DNA from: Pseudoduganella guangdongensis
Lineage (GTDB): Bacteria > Pseudomonadota > Gammaproteobacteria > Burkholderiales > Burkholderiaceae_D
Assembly: GCF_009857475.1 (NCBI RefSeq)
Contig: NZ_WWCJ01000023.1
Span: forward strand, 1-64,000
DNA length: 64,000 nt
Reading direction: 5' to 3'
Made by a program: the position numbers and the translations under genes. Shown here piece by piece: positions 43,431-51,936 of the stretch; position 1 is the first letter of the stretch, and every line of letters starts with the position of its first letter. The notes under the pieces were generated by a model. It ran no database searches and had not been told where the DNA came from. It worked only from the letters and a program-made list of their open reading frames with translations.

Positions 43431-44600
43431 TCAGGACCCGAAAAATGCCAGCACGTCGGCGCGCCGCGCCTGCGTGTCGCGCTGGCCGAGGCGGATCAGC
43501 TCCTGGGTGTAGCTGGCCTCGAACAGCAGGTAGGACGCGAGCGCCGAACCGCGCGCCTCGGTGGCGCCGATACCGGACAGCATGGTGCGGATGGGCGCCG
43601 GCAGGCTGCTGATATGGCGCGACGCCAGATCGTCCAACCGCTCGGACGGCGCGATCACCAGCAGCTCCACCGGCCGCAGCGGGGTCTTGGCCAGCAACTC
43701 CTCCGGCAGCACCGACAGGGTCTGGTTGACGCGATTCAGGCGCTCGATATCGATCGACAGGCTGTCCAGGAAGATGGAGGACATGGCGTGGCCGGCGATC
43801 TGCGCCAGGCTTGGGTAGCGCGGCGTTTCCGTCATCTGGCGCGGCGGCTCGGTCAGGCGGCCGGCGCCCACCACCAGCACCTTCTGCGCGCCCAGGTGGA
43901 TGGCGGGCGAGATCGGCGCCAGCTGGCGCATGGAGCCGTCGCCGCAGTATTCCAGGCGCCCGCCCATATACAGCGGCGTGGCCGGGAAAATAAACGGGAT
44001 GGCCGACGAGGCCAGCAAATGTTCAACCCCGATCTGATCCTGCATGGCCACGCGCTGCATGCGGATCCAGGGTGCGATTTCGGCGGCGGTCTGGTAGAAG
44101 GTGATGTGCTGGCCGCCGGTGTAGGACGAGGCGGTGACGGCCAGGGCGTGCAGCAGGCCTTCCTGCAGGCAGTTGTCCAGGCGCGGCAAATCGAGCATGC
44201 GGTGCAGCAGGTTGACCAGCGGCGTGTTGTCGAGCAGGGACTGCGGCGGCGCGGCGCGCCACTTGCGCAGCAGCCAGCCGAAGGACAGCAGCGACAGCCA
44301 GCGCGCGCCCGAGCGCAGCACGCCCAGCGAGTCGGCGCGGTACACCTGCCCCACTTCGAAATTGCTCCACACATCGAGCAGCTTTTGCACGCCCTCGCCG
44401 AAATTGTCGGCGCGGCAGGCCAGGGCCGTGGCGTTGATGGCGCCGGCCGAGGTGCCGCAAATGATCTGGAAGGGATTGCGCGCAGGCGGCCAGCCTTCCT
44501 CCCATAGGATTTCGGAGATCGCCTGCAAAACACCAATCTGGTACGCCGCACGGGCGCCGCCGCCCGTCAGGATTAAACCCGTTTTCTTTTTCATGCCCAT
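43431..44600 (-). CDS. patatin-like phospholipase family protein
   Basis: 389 residues. Glycine-rich oxyanion motif LTGGGARAAYQIGVL (11-25), nucleophile Ser51 in CGTSAGA, and the catalytic Asp in the CGDGSMR segment. C-terminal helical region. No signal peptide, so probably cytoplasmic or membrane-peripheral. Patatin-like proteins hydrolyse acyl esters of lipids; several are effectors, but nothing nearby supports secretion. A second ATG is at 44594. Confidence 0.88.
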   Translation of the reverse strand: MGMKKKTGLILTGGGARAAYQIGVLQAISEILWEEGWPPARNPFQIICGTSAGAINATALACRADNFGEGVQKLLDVWSNFEVGQVYRADSLGVLRSGARWLSLLSFGWLLRKWRAAPPQSLLDNTPLVNLLHRMLDLPRLDNCLQEGLLHALAVTASSYTGGQHITFYQTAAEIAPWIRMQRVAMQDQIGVEHLLASSAIPFIFPATPLYMGGRLEYCGDGSMRQLAPISPAIHLGAQKVLVVGAGRLTEPPRQMTETPRYPSLAQIAGHAMSSIFLDSLSIDIERLNRVNQTLSVLPEELLAKTPLRPVELLVIAPSERLDDLASRHISSLPAPIRTMLSGIGATEARGSALASYLLFEASYTQELIRLGQRDTQARRADVLAFFGS

Positions 44601-44690
44601 TTATCGAGAGTAACATGAAGGCTGCAAGGCGGGGAATGCCCCTCCCCCGCCCCGCCCGCGCGCTGTCGCGCCGCGGTCACTCGCCCGGCT

Positions 44691-46436
44691 TTACTCCCCG
44701 CGCACGATGCCCTCGCGGCGCGGATCGGCGCCGCCGAACCAGCCGTCCCGGGTGCGCTGCAAGCCTTGCAGGCCGGAGTTCATCTCCACCTGGCGCACCT
44801 CATGGCCGCGCGCCCTCAACTGCCCCACCACCTCGGCGCCGACCTTGCCCGCCTCGACCTCGGTCGGGCCATTGCGGCTGCCGAAATTCGGCAGGCTGAT
44901 GGCCTGCTGCACGTTGAGCTTCCAGTCCAGGGTGCCGACCAGCACCTTGGCCACGTAGTTGATGATGGTGGAGCCGCCCGGCGAACCGGCCGCCAGCACC
45001 AGTTTGCCGCTCTGCTTGTCGAACACCAGGGTCGGCGCCATGGAGCTGCGCGGGCGCTTGCCGGGCTGCACGCGGTTGGCCACTGGTCCGTTCTCGTCCG
45101 ACGAGTCCCACGAGAAGTCGGTCAGCTGGTTATTCAGCAGGAAGCCGCCCACCATCTGGCGCGAGCCGAAGGCGTCTTCCACCGAGGTGGTCATCGAGAT
45201 GCCGTTGCCAAAGCCGTCCACCGCCACCAGGTGCGAGGTGGATGGCTTGTCCAGCGCGGTATCGTCGCCCCACGCCACCTTCACCTCGGCCGGCACGCCG
45301 GCGCGGGCGCGGCCCATCGACTTCTCGCCGATCAGGGCGGCGCGCTGGCGCAGGTAGGATTTATCCAGCAGGCCGCTGGCGCCACGGCCCGGCAGCGGCA
45401 CGAAATCGGTATCGGCCACGTAGCGGTTGCGGTCGGCGTAGGCCAGGCGCTCCGCTTCCGACATCAGGTGGATGGCGTCCGCGCCGACCACGCCGTTGAC
45501 GGGCGCGTAGTCGCCGATCCTGCTGTTTTCCAGGATGCCGAGGATTTGCGCGATCGCCACGCCGCCCGACGATGGCGGCGGCATGCCGCATACGCTGTAG
45601 GCGCGGTAATCGGCACACAGCGCGGCGCGCTCTTTGGCCTGGTAGCCGGCGATATCGGCTGCGCTCAGGCCGCCCGGATTGGTGGGGTGGCCCTGCACTT
45701 TGGCGGCGATGTCGCGCGCGATGCGGCCCTTGTAAAAGGCGTCGGCGCCGCCAGCAGCGATCTCGCGCAGGGTTTTCGCCAGCTCAGGGTTTTTCAGGAT
45801 ATGGCCGACCGGCCAGGCCTGCTTGTCCTGGTTGAAGAAGTAGGCGGCGGCGACCGGGTCGCGCTGCAGGTGGCGCTCGTTCGACAGCAAGGCGTTCAGG
45901 CGCGGGCTGACGGCGAAGCCTTCCTCGGCCAGTTTGATGGCGGGCGCGAACAGCTTGGGCCAGGCCAGCTTGCCGTATTGTTTGTGCGCCAGCTCCAGCA
46001 TGCGCAGCACGCCGGGCGCGCCGACCGAGCGGCCGCCGACCACGCCTTCGGCGCGCGGCAGGGGTTTGCCGTTGGCATCCTGGAACAGGGTTTCGGTGGC
46101 GCTGGCGGGCGCGGTTTCGCGGCCGTCGAAGGCGCGCACTTTCTTGCCGTCCCAGTGCAGCAGGAAGGCGCCGCCGCCGATGCCGGAGGACTGCGGCTCG
46201 ACCAGGGTCAGGACCAGTTGCGTGGCGATGGCGGCGTCGATGGCGGAGCCGCCTTGTTTCAGCATCTGGTAGCCGGCTTCCGTTGCGAGCGGGTTGGCGG
46301 CGGCCACCATGTATTTTTGCGCCGACCAACCAGGCTTGTCCTGCCAGCCGGTGGCGATTTCAGGGGCGCGGTTATCTTGGGCGTGGAGATTGGTGCAGCA
46401 GAGTGCTGCGAGGGCGAGTGCAATGGCTTTCATCAC
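44691..46436 (-). CDS. ggt: gamma-glutamyltransferase
   Basis: 581 residues with a signal peptide (cleavage near LHA-QD, about residue 19). Ntn-hydrolase precursor: the nucleophile is the first Thr of the small subunit within KPSTSHLVAVD, where self-cleavage separates large and small chains. The large-chain motif SSGIGGGAFLLHW and the small-chain SMAPTLVF and GSPGGSTIIN (oxyanion glycines) are present. It transfers or hydrolyses the gamma-glutamyl group of glutathione in the periplasm. Upstream on the same strand lies an SDR gene, separated by a hairpin element. Confidence 0.95.
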   Translation of the reverse strand: MMKAIALALAALCCTNLHAQDNRAPEIATGWQDKPGWSAQKYMVAAANPLATEAGYQMLKQGGSAIDAAIATQLVLTLVEPQSSGIGGGAFLLHWDGKKVRAFDGRETAPASATETLFQDANGKPLPRAEGVVGGRSVGAPGVLRMLELAHKQYGKLAWPKLFAPAIKLAEEGFAVSPRLNALLSNERHLQRDPVAAAYFFNQDKQAWPVGHILKNPELAKTLREIAAGGADAFYKGRIARDIAAKVQGHPTNPGGLSAADIAGYQAKERAALCADYRAYSVCGMPPPSSGGVAIAQILGILENSRIGDYAPVNGVVGADAIHLMSEAERLAYADRNRYVADTDFVPLPGRGASGLLDKSYLRQRAALIGEKSMGRARAGVPAEVKVAWGDDTALDKPSTSHLVAVDGFGNGISMTTSVEDAFGSRQMVGGFLLNNQLTDFSWDSSDENGPVANRVQPGKRPRSSMAPTLVFDKQSGKLVLAAGSPGGSTIINYVAKVLVGTLDWKLNVQQAISLPNFGSRNGPTEVEAGKVGAEVVGQLRARGHEVRQVEMNSGLQGLQRTRDGWFGGADPRREGIVRGE

Positions 46437-46448
46437 TGCATGCTACAC

Positions 46449-46504
46449 CAAACCCGGAAAGGCTGGGTCTGACCCTTGGGTCTGACCCAGCTTTGCCGGG
46501 TGTT
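46449..46504. repeat. imperfect palindromic element with doubled TGGGTCTGACCC
   Basis: Two direct copies of TGGGTCTGACCC sit in the centre of an imperfect inverted repeat of about 21-bp arms (17 of 21 positions pair; the inner 8 bp GCTGGGTC/GACCCAGC are perfect). It lies directly at the stop of the SDR gene and before ggt. It could end transcription of the SDR gene, but it lacks a T-tract. GGGTCTGACCC-type palindromes look like a dispersed REP family, which I cannot confirm here. Confidence 0.6.
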
Positions 46505-47264
46505 ACTTCGGCTGCATCCGGATCGCCCCATCCAAACGAATGGTCTCGCCATTCAGCATGGTGTTTTCGATAATCGATTTCGCCAGCGCAGCATACTCGA
46601 ACGGCTTGCCCAGGCGCGGCGGGAACGGCACCATCTTGCCCAGCGCATCCTGCACCTCCTGCGGCATGCCCAGCAACATCGGGGTTTCAAAAATGCCCGG
46701 CGCAATGGTCATCACGCGGATGCCCGAACGCGACAGGTCGCGCGCCATCGGCAAGGTCATGCCCGCCACGCCGGCCTTGGACGCGCCATAAGCGGCCTGC
46801 CCGATCTGCCCGTCAAACGCCGCCACCGAAGCGGTGTTGATGATCACCCCGCGCTCGCCCCACTCCGCCGCCTCGGTCTTGCCCATGGCATCGGCCGCCA
46901 GGCGGCACATATTGAAGGTGCCGATCAGGTTAATGCTGATGGTGCGCGCGAAGGCATCCAGCGGATGCGGGCCATCCTTGCCCACGGTCTTGATGGCAGG
47001 CGCCACGCCGGCGCAGTTCACCAGGCCGCGCAGGGTGCCCATGGCGGTGGCTGCCGCCACGACCGCCAGGCCGTCCGCCTCGGAGGTCACGTCGCATTTC
47101 ACGAACTTGGCCGCGCCCAGTTCGGCTGCCAGCTTCTCGCCCGCTGCCACCTGCACGTCCGCCAGCACGACCTTGCCGCCGTTGTCCACGAGCATGCGCG
47201 CGGTCGCCGCGCCCAGGCCCGAAGCGCCGCCGGTGATGATGAATACCTGATCCTTGATTTGCAT
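46503..47264 (-). CDS. SDR family 3-hydroxyacyl-CoA dehydrogenase (HSD17B10-like)
   Basis: 253 residues. Cofactor motif TGGASGLGAA (residues 11-20), NCAG, and catalytic Ser-Tyr-Lys in NTASVAAFDG and YGASKAG. It resembles type II 3-hydroxyacyl-CoA/2-methyl-3-hydroxybutyryl-CoA dehydrogenases used in fatty-acid and branched-chain amino-acid breakdown. GGGGAG lies 4 bp before the ATG. The upstream palindrome at 47282-47302 suggests control by a LiuR- or PsrA-like regulator of such pathways. Confidence 0.9.
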   Translation of the reverse strand: MQIKDQVFIITGGASGLGAATARMLVDNGGKVVLADVQVAAGEKLAAELGAAKFVKCDVTSEADGLAVVAAATAMGTLRGLVNCAGVAPAIKTVGKDGPHPLDAFARTISINLIGTFNMCRLAADAMGKTEAAEWGERGVIINTASVAAFDGQIGQAAYGASKAGVAGMTLPMARDLSRSGIRVMTIAPGIFETPMLLGMPQEVQDALGKMVPFPPRLGKPFEYAALAKSIIENTMLNGETIRLDGAIRMQPK

Positions 47265-47281
47265 TTGTCTCCCCTATTTAC

Positions 47282-47302
47282 TTTACGTTACGTAAACGTC
47301 AA
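47282..47302. promoter_or_regulatory. palindromic operator overlapping the SDR promoter
   Basis: TTTACG-TTA-CGTAAA is perfect in its 6-bp arms and is followed by CGTCAA. On the minus strand TTGACG forms a good -35 that overlaps the palindrome. ACGT-centred sites of this kind resemble those of the MerR-type regulator LiuR, from memory. No regulator gene is adjacent. Confidence 0.5.
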
Positions 47303-47323
47303 TCGAGGCGTATTGTACAAGAA

Positions 47324-47815
47324 TCAGTAGCAAGTCATCCATACACCGTTGTGCGAACACACCCTCCCCGTCGGGCTGGTGACCTGGCCTGGCGGGCCGT
47401 GGTGGTAGATGCCGCTGGGGTCGCGGCAGCCGCCCGCATCGCAGGTGACGGGAATCGGCGCGCTCGGGCCCGGCAGCGGCGCGGCAGCCGCTGGCGCGGC
47501 CGGGCGGCCGGCGCGCGGCAATTGGGCGATGGCCGAGGGCGGCGCAGCCGGGTCGCGCCGCGTCAGCACGGGCCCCCAGCTCAGGGCCGGATCGGGCGCC
47601 GGGGCGATGCGCGGCGTGGGCGTGACAATTTGCGGCACCGGGCGGCGCGGCATGTCCTTGCGCGCCGGCGCCGTGCGGCACGGCTCAACCAGCAAGCGCT
47701 TGCCGTCGGCGGCCAGCCGGCACTCCGGCAGGCGGCGGTACTCTTCCAGGGAATCGGCGCCTGCGGCCGGGCCAAGCAGCCCGGCGGCCAGCGCCAGCAG
47801 GATGGGAAATGTCAT
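47324..47815 (-). CDS. small secreted proline-rich protein of unknown function
   Basis: 163 residues from the ATG at 47815 (GGAGGG 4 bp upstream). Signal peptide (FPILLALAAGLLGPAAG, residues 3-19). A Pro/Ala-rich middle (about 60-120) is followed by a compact C-terminus with several Cys (VTCDAGGCRDPSG, GRVCSHNGVWMTCY). The Cys pattern suggests disulfides in the periplasm. The tail (GQVTSPTGRVC) looks conserved rather than random. I do not recognise the family. Confidence 0.7.
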   Translation of the reverse strand: MTFPILLALAAGLLGPAAGADSLEEYRRLPECRLAADGKRLLVEPCRTAPARKDMPRRPVPQIVTPTPRIAPAPDPALSWGPVLTRRDPAAPPSAIAQLPRAGRPAAPAAAAPLPGPSAPIPVTCDAGGCRDPSGIYHHGPPGQVTSPTGRVCSHNGVWMTCY

Positions 47816-47871
47816 GGCGCCCTCCACAGCGTACCGCCATCATACGCCGTGGAAGGTGGCAGCGGCGCCGC

Positions 47872-50043
47872 TTACTGCGCCGACGGCGCCTCGGCCGGGG
47901 CCGGGGCCGCAGCCGGGGCGGCCGCCGGCACCGCCACCTGCGGCACGGTTGCCGTGGCCGGGGCCACCACTTGCTGCTGCGCGTGCATCGGCGCCATGGT
48001 CACCGACAGGATGCCGGTGGCCGGCAGCAGCGGCACCAGCAGCAGCGCCACGATGTTGATGATCTTGATCAGCGGATTGACGGCCGGGCCGGCGGTATCC
48101 TTGTACGGGTCGCCTACGGTGTCGCCGGTCACCGCCGCCTTGTGCGCGTCGGAACCCTTGCCGCCATGATTGCCGTCCTCGATATACTTTTTCGCGTTAT
48201 CCCAGGCGCCGCCGCCGGTGGTCATGGAGATCGCCACGAACAGGCCGGTGATGATGGTGCCCATCAGCATACCGCCCAGCGCCGCTGGCCCCAACAGCAT
48301 GCCCACCACGATCGGCACCAGCACCGGCAGCAGCGAAGGCGCGATCATTTCCTTGATGGCGGACGCGGTCAGCATGTCCACCGCCTTGTCGTACTGCGGC
48401 TTGCCGCTGCCGTCCATGATGCCCTTGATATCGCGGAACTGGCGGCGCACTTCCACCACCACCGCCCCTGCCGCGCGGCCCACCGCCTCCATCGCCATGG
48501 CGCCGAACAGGTAAGGAATCAGGCCGCCGATGAACAGGCCCACGATCACCATCGGGTTGGACAGGTCGAAGGTGATGCTCTTGCCGACCGACTCCAGCGC
48601 GTGGGTATAGTCGGCGAACAGCACCAGCGCCGCCAGGCCGGCGGAACCGATCGCATAGCCCTTGGTCACGGCCTTGGTGGTATTGCCCACCGCGTCCAGC
48701 GGGTCGGTAATGGCGCGCACGGAATCCGGCATGCCCGCCATTTCGGCGATGCCGCCGGCGTTGTCGGTGATCGGGCCGTAGGCGTCCAGCGCCACCACGA
48801 TGCCCGCCATCGACAGCATGGAAGTGGCCGCGATCGCAATGCCGTACAGGCCGGCCAGTTTGTAGGAAACCATGATCGCCACGCACACCGCCAGCACCGG
48901 CCATGCGGTCGCCTTCATCGAGACGCCCAGGCCGGCGATGATATTGGTGCCGTGGCCGGTGGTGGAAGCTTCCGCGATATGGCGCACCGGGGTGAATTCG
49001 GTGCCGGTGTAGAACTCGGTGATGTAGACCATCAGGCCGGTCAGCACGATGCCGACCACAGTGGCGCCCATCATCTTGTAGCGCATGTCGTCGTCCGGCC
49101 AGATCATCCAGGTCACGACCACAAAGCCGATCAGCGACAGGCCGGCGGCCCACCACAAACCGGTGTACAGGGCCGACATGATCTTCTTGCCCGGCTTGGC
49201 CTTGACCATGGAGCAGCCGACGATGGAGCCGATGATGGACACGGCGCCCAGCAGCATCGGGTAGATCGCAGCCTGCATCGGCGCAGCGGTGATCATCAGC
49301 GCGCCCAGCAGCATGGTCGCGATCAGGGTCACCACATAGGTCTCGAACAGGTCGGCCGCCATGCCGGCGCAATCGCCCACGTTGTCGCCCACGTTATCGG
49401 CGATCACCGCCGGGTTGCGCGGATCGTCTTCCGGGATGCCCGCCTCCACCTTGCCCACCAGGTCGGCGCCGACGTCGGCGCCCTTGGTGAAGATGCCGCC
49501 GCCAAGGCGCGCGAAGATCGAAATCAGGGAAGCGCCGAAGGCCAGGCCGATCAAAGGCTTCAGCACATCGTGCAGGTTTTTGCCGGGCGCGGCTTGCGCG
49601 ATCAGCATCCAGTAGAACAGCGCCACGCCGAGCAGGCCCAGGCCGACCACCAGCATGCCGGTGATGGCGCCGCCCTTGAAGGCGACGTTGAGCGCTTCGT
49701 TCATGCCGACCGAAGCTGCCTGCGCGGTGCGCACATTGGCCCGCACCGACACGTTCATGCCGATGAAGCCGCAGGCGCCGGAGAGCACGGCGCCGATCAG
49801 GAAGCCGATGGCAGTGGTGACATCAATTGCCGCCCCGATGGCTACCAGCAGCACCACACCGACAATGGCGATGGTGCGGTACTGGCGGGCCAGGTAGGCC
49901 GCAGCACCCTGCTGGATGGCTGTCGCGATTTCCTGCATGCGGGCGTTGCCCGCGTCTTGTCGAAGGATCCAGTTGCGCGCCCACAACCCGTAAATCACCG
50001 CGAGCGCGCCGCATGCTATCGCGAACCACAAACTTGCTGCCAT
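47872..50043 (-). CDS. hppA: membrane-bound proton-translocating pyrophosphatase, K+-independent type
   Basis: 723 residues with about 16 membrane helices. Catalytic signature GADVGADLVGKVEAGIPEDD and DNVGDNVGDCAGMAADLFE are intact. The diagnostic stretch reads GNTTKAVTKG. A Lys after GNTT, with Thr three residues later, is the mark of K+-independent H+-pumping enzymes (Ala/Gly in K+-dependent ones). The last ~40 residues form an Ala/Pro-rich low-complexity tail beyond the final helix, unusual for the family. AAGGGGG precedes the ATG. A 103-bp hairpin element separates it from adk upstream. Confidence 0.95.
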   Translation of the reverse strand: MAASLWFAIACGALAVIYGLWARNWILRQDAGNARMQEIATAIQQGAAAYLARQYRTIAIVGVVLLVAIGAAIDVTTAIGFLIGAVLSGACGFIGMNVSVRANVRTAQAASVGMNEALNVAFKGGAITGMLVVGLGLLGVALFYWMLIAQAAPGKNLHDVLKPLIGLAFGASLISIFARLGGGIFTKGADVGADLVGKVEAGIPEDDPRNPAVIADNVGDNVGDCAGMAADLFETYVVTLIATMLLGALMITAAPMQAAIYPMLLGAVSIIGSIVGCSMVKAKPGKKIMSALYTGLWWAAGLSLIGFVVVTWMIWPDDDMRYKMMGATVVGIVLTGLMVYITEFYTGTEFTPVRHIAEASTTGHGTNIIAGLGVSMKATAWPVLAVCVAIMVSYKLAGLYGIAIAATSMLSMAGIVVALDAYGPITDNAGGIAEMAGMPDSVRAITDPLDAVGNTTKAVTKGYAIGSAGLAALVLFADYTHALESVGKSITFDLSNPMVIVGLFIGGLIPYLFGAMAMEAVGRAAGAVVVEVRRQFRDIKGIMDGSGKPQYDKAVDMLTASAIKEMIAPSLLPVLVPIVVGMLLGPAALGGMLMGTIITGLFVAISMTTGGGAWDNAKKYIEDGNHGGKGSDAHKAAVTGDTVGDPYKDTAGPAVNPLIKIINIVALLLVPLLPATGILSVTMAPMHAQQQVVAPATATVPQVAVPAAAPAAAPAPAEAPSAQ

Positions 50044-50147
50044 AAATTGCCCCCTTACGTTATTAGAATCAAAAGCTACAAAACGAACTCGGTACGACCG
50101 AACTACGTACTGCAAAACTTTGACGCTGCACGGCCAGGGGGCCGCGT

Positions 50148-50250
50148 GCGGGAAAAAATGGGGCGGAAAAAGATGGGGACGTACCCCATCTTTCCCGCCT
50201 TGCGGGAAAATGGGGTACGTCCCTATTTTTTCCGCCCCATTTTTTCCCGC
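50148..50250. repeat. 103-bp near-perfect long hairpin element with GGGACGTACCCC core
   Basis: The two outer arms (about 41 bp each) are complementary at all but about three positions. They contain poly-A/poly-T runs, GGGGCGG and GGGACGTACCCCAT. The loop is itself a small hairpin, TTTCCCGC-CTT-GCGGGAAA. The element lies between adk and hppA, 12 bp after the adk stop. Its base composition and structure are unlike the flanks; it looks like a non-autonomous REP/MITE-type insert. The transcript would fold strongly and could shield or terminate adk mRNA. Confidence 0.8.
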
Positions 50251-50261
50251 AATGATGTGAT

Positions 50262-50918
50262 TTAGCTGGACAGAGCCGCGAAGGCGCGTTCGCGGATTTC
50301 CTCGACTGGACCGACGCCTTCGATCTTGCGGTATTTCGGCGCACCAGGCTGGCCCGATTTGGCCCACTCGCCGTAATAGCCGAGCAGCACTTCGGTCTGG
50401 TTGTGGTAAACGTCCAGGCGTTTCTTGACGGTTTCTTCCTTGTCGTCGTCGCGCTGCACCAGGTCTTCGCCGGTGACATCGTCCTTGCCTTCGACTTTAG
50501 GCGGGTTGAATTTGACGTGGTACACGCGGCCGGAAGCCGGGTGGCTGCGGCGGCCGCTCATGCGTTCCACGATCTGGTCGTCCGGTACCGCGATTTCCAG
50601 CACGTAGTCGATGGCAACGCCGGCGTCTTTCATGGCGTCGGCTTGCGCGGTGGTGCGCGGGAAGCCGTCGAACAGGTAGCCGTTGGCGCAGTCCGCGGCT
50701 TTCAGGCGGTCTTTGACCAGGCCGATGATGATGTCGTCGGAAACCAGCTGGCCAGCGTCCATGACCTTCTTGGCGGCCAGGCCCATTTCAGTACCTTCCT
50801 TGATTGCCGCGCGCAGCATGTCGCCGGTGGAAATCTGAGGAATGTTGTACTTTTCCTTGATGAAGTTGGCCTGGGTGCCCTTACCGGCACCTGGTGCTCC
50901 TAACAGAATGAGACGCAT
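50262..50918 (-). CDS. adk: adenylate kinase
   Basis: 218 residues, long-lid form. P-loop GAPGAGKGTQ (residues 7-16), ISTGDMLR in the AMP site, FDGFPRT, and a LID region with RRSHPASGRVYH lacking the four-cysteine zinc site. It interconverts 2 ADP with ATP and AMP. Placed at the end of the exbB-exbD-lpxK-trm112-kdsB gene line, 79 bp after kdsB. The length and motifs are typical of proteobacterial enzymes. Confidence 0.97.
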   Translation of the reverse strand: MRLILLGAPGAGKGTQANFIKEKYNIPQISTGDMLRAAIKEGTEMGLAAKKVMDAGQLVSDDIIIGLVKDRLKAADCANGYLFDGFPRTTAQADAMKDAGVAIDYVLEIAVPDDQIVERMSGRRSHPASGRVYHVKFNPPKVEGKDDVTGEDLVQRDDDKEETVKKRLDVYHNQTEVLLGYYGEWAKSGQPGAPKYRKIEGVGPVEEIRERAFAALSS

Positions 50919-50997
50919 GAATGTTCCTAAACGATTTAATAATAATTTTTTGATGATGCCTTAGCCACCTTGCTAGAAACTTACCACAAAAGTTGAG

Positions 50998-51756
50998 CTA
51001 TACGCCACTTTTGTAGAAAGCCTGTACACGCTCCAGGTCTTCCGGTGTATCCACTCCGGCAGCGGGGGCGGAATCGGTCACGTGCACTGCAATCGGGTAG
51101 CCGTGCCACAGCACGCGCAGCTGCTCCAGGGCCTCGATGCCTTCCAGCGGCGACACGTCCAGCGCCGGGTAGGCTTGCAGGAAATCGTTGCGGTAGGCGT
51201 ACAGGCCGATATGGCGCAGCGGGACATAGCCGGCCGGCAGGGCCGATTTGTCCTGTGCAAAGGCATCGCGGTGCCACGGGATGGTGGCACGGCTGAAATA
51301 GAGGGCGTTATCCTGCTTGTCCAGCACCACCTTCACCACATTCGGGTTGAAGGCGTCGGCCGCGTCGTGCAGCGGATGGGCGCAGGTGGACATCGGCACG
51401 TCGGCGCCAATGCGGGCGGCGGCGGCTTGCAGCAGTTGCGGGTCGATCAGGGGCTCGTCGCCCTGCAGGTTGACCACCACCGCTTGCGGCGGCAGGTTCA
51501 TGGCGCGCGCCACTTCGGCGATGCGGTCGGTGCCGGACGGGTGGTCGGCGCGGGTCATGCACACTTCCACGCCGTGCTGTTCGCAGGCTTCTTTAATAGA
51601 GGCGTGGTCGGTGGCGACGATGATGCGTGCCGCGCCGGCTTCCCGGGCGCGCTCGGCGACGCGCACCACCATCGGCTTGCCGCCCAGGTCGGCCAGCGGC
51701 TTGTTGGGCAGGCGGGTCGAGGCCAGGCGGGCCGGGATGATGACAATAAACGACAC
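50998..51756 (-). CDS. kdsB: 3-deoxy-manno-octulosonate cytidylyltransferase
   Basis: 252 residues. The nucleotide-binding start is IIPARLASTRLPNKPL. TRADHPSGTDRIAEV and NLQGDEPLIDP hold the CTP/Mg and Kdo residues. It activates Kdo as CMP-Kdo for lipopolysaccharide core synthesis. It starts 3 bp after the trm112 stop and belongs to the lpxK cluster, linking lipid A and core synthesis. Confidence 0.96.
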   Translation of the reverse strand: MSFIVIIPARLASTRLPNKPLADLGGKPMVVRVAERAREAGAARIIVATDHASIKEACEQHGVEVCMTRADHPSGTDRIAEVARAMNLPPQAVVVNLQGDEPLIDPQLLQAAAARIGADVPMSTCAHPLHDAADAFNPNVVKVVLDKQDNALYFSRATIPWHRDAFAQDKSALPAGYVPLRHIGLYAYRNDFLQAYPALDVSPLEGIEALEQLRVLWHGYPIAVHVTDSAPAAGVDTPEDLERVQAFYKSGV

Positions 51757-51759
51757 CGC

Positions 51760-51936
51760 TTACTCCGCGGTGTCGGCCAGGGTGCGCGCTTCGTCGGCCC
51801 ACATGATCGGAATGCCGTCGCGGATCGGGTATGCCAGGCGGTCGCCTTTGCAAATCATTTCCTGGGCTTTTTTGTCGTACTCCAGAGGGCCCTTGCACAC
51901 AGGGCAGACCAGGATATCAAGCAGGCGTGCGTCCAC
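51760..51936 (-). CDS. Trm112 family protein (UPF0434 type)
   Basis: 58 residues from a GTG at 51936, chosen because GGAG lies 7 bp upstream and the family begins MDxRLLDILVCP. The typical small zinc-ribbon-like core is CPVCKGPLEY, then ICKGDRLAYPIRDGIPIM. The gene starts inside the last 20 bp of lpxK. In bacteria the family is often found between lpxK and kdsB; the role is uncertain, and eukaryotic Trm112 is a methyltransferase partner. Confidence 0.92.
   Translation of the reverse strand: MDARLLDILVCPVCKGPLEYDKKAQEMICKGDRLAYPIRDGIPIMWADEARTLADTAE

Noticed and set aside
44601..44690. Small gene or terminator between the patatin and ggt genes
   Set aside because: Only GC-rich low-complexity sequence; no stable hairpin with a T-tract and no start codon with a ribosome-binding site.
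47809..50265. An 818-codon plus-strand frame antisense to hppA
   Set aside because: Shadow of a highly conserved membrane protein, with no recognisable domain.
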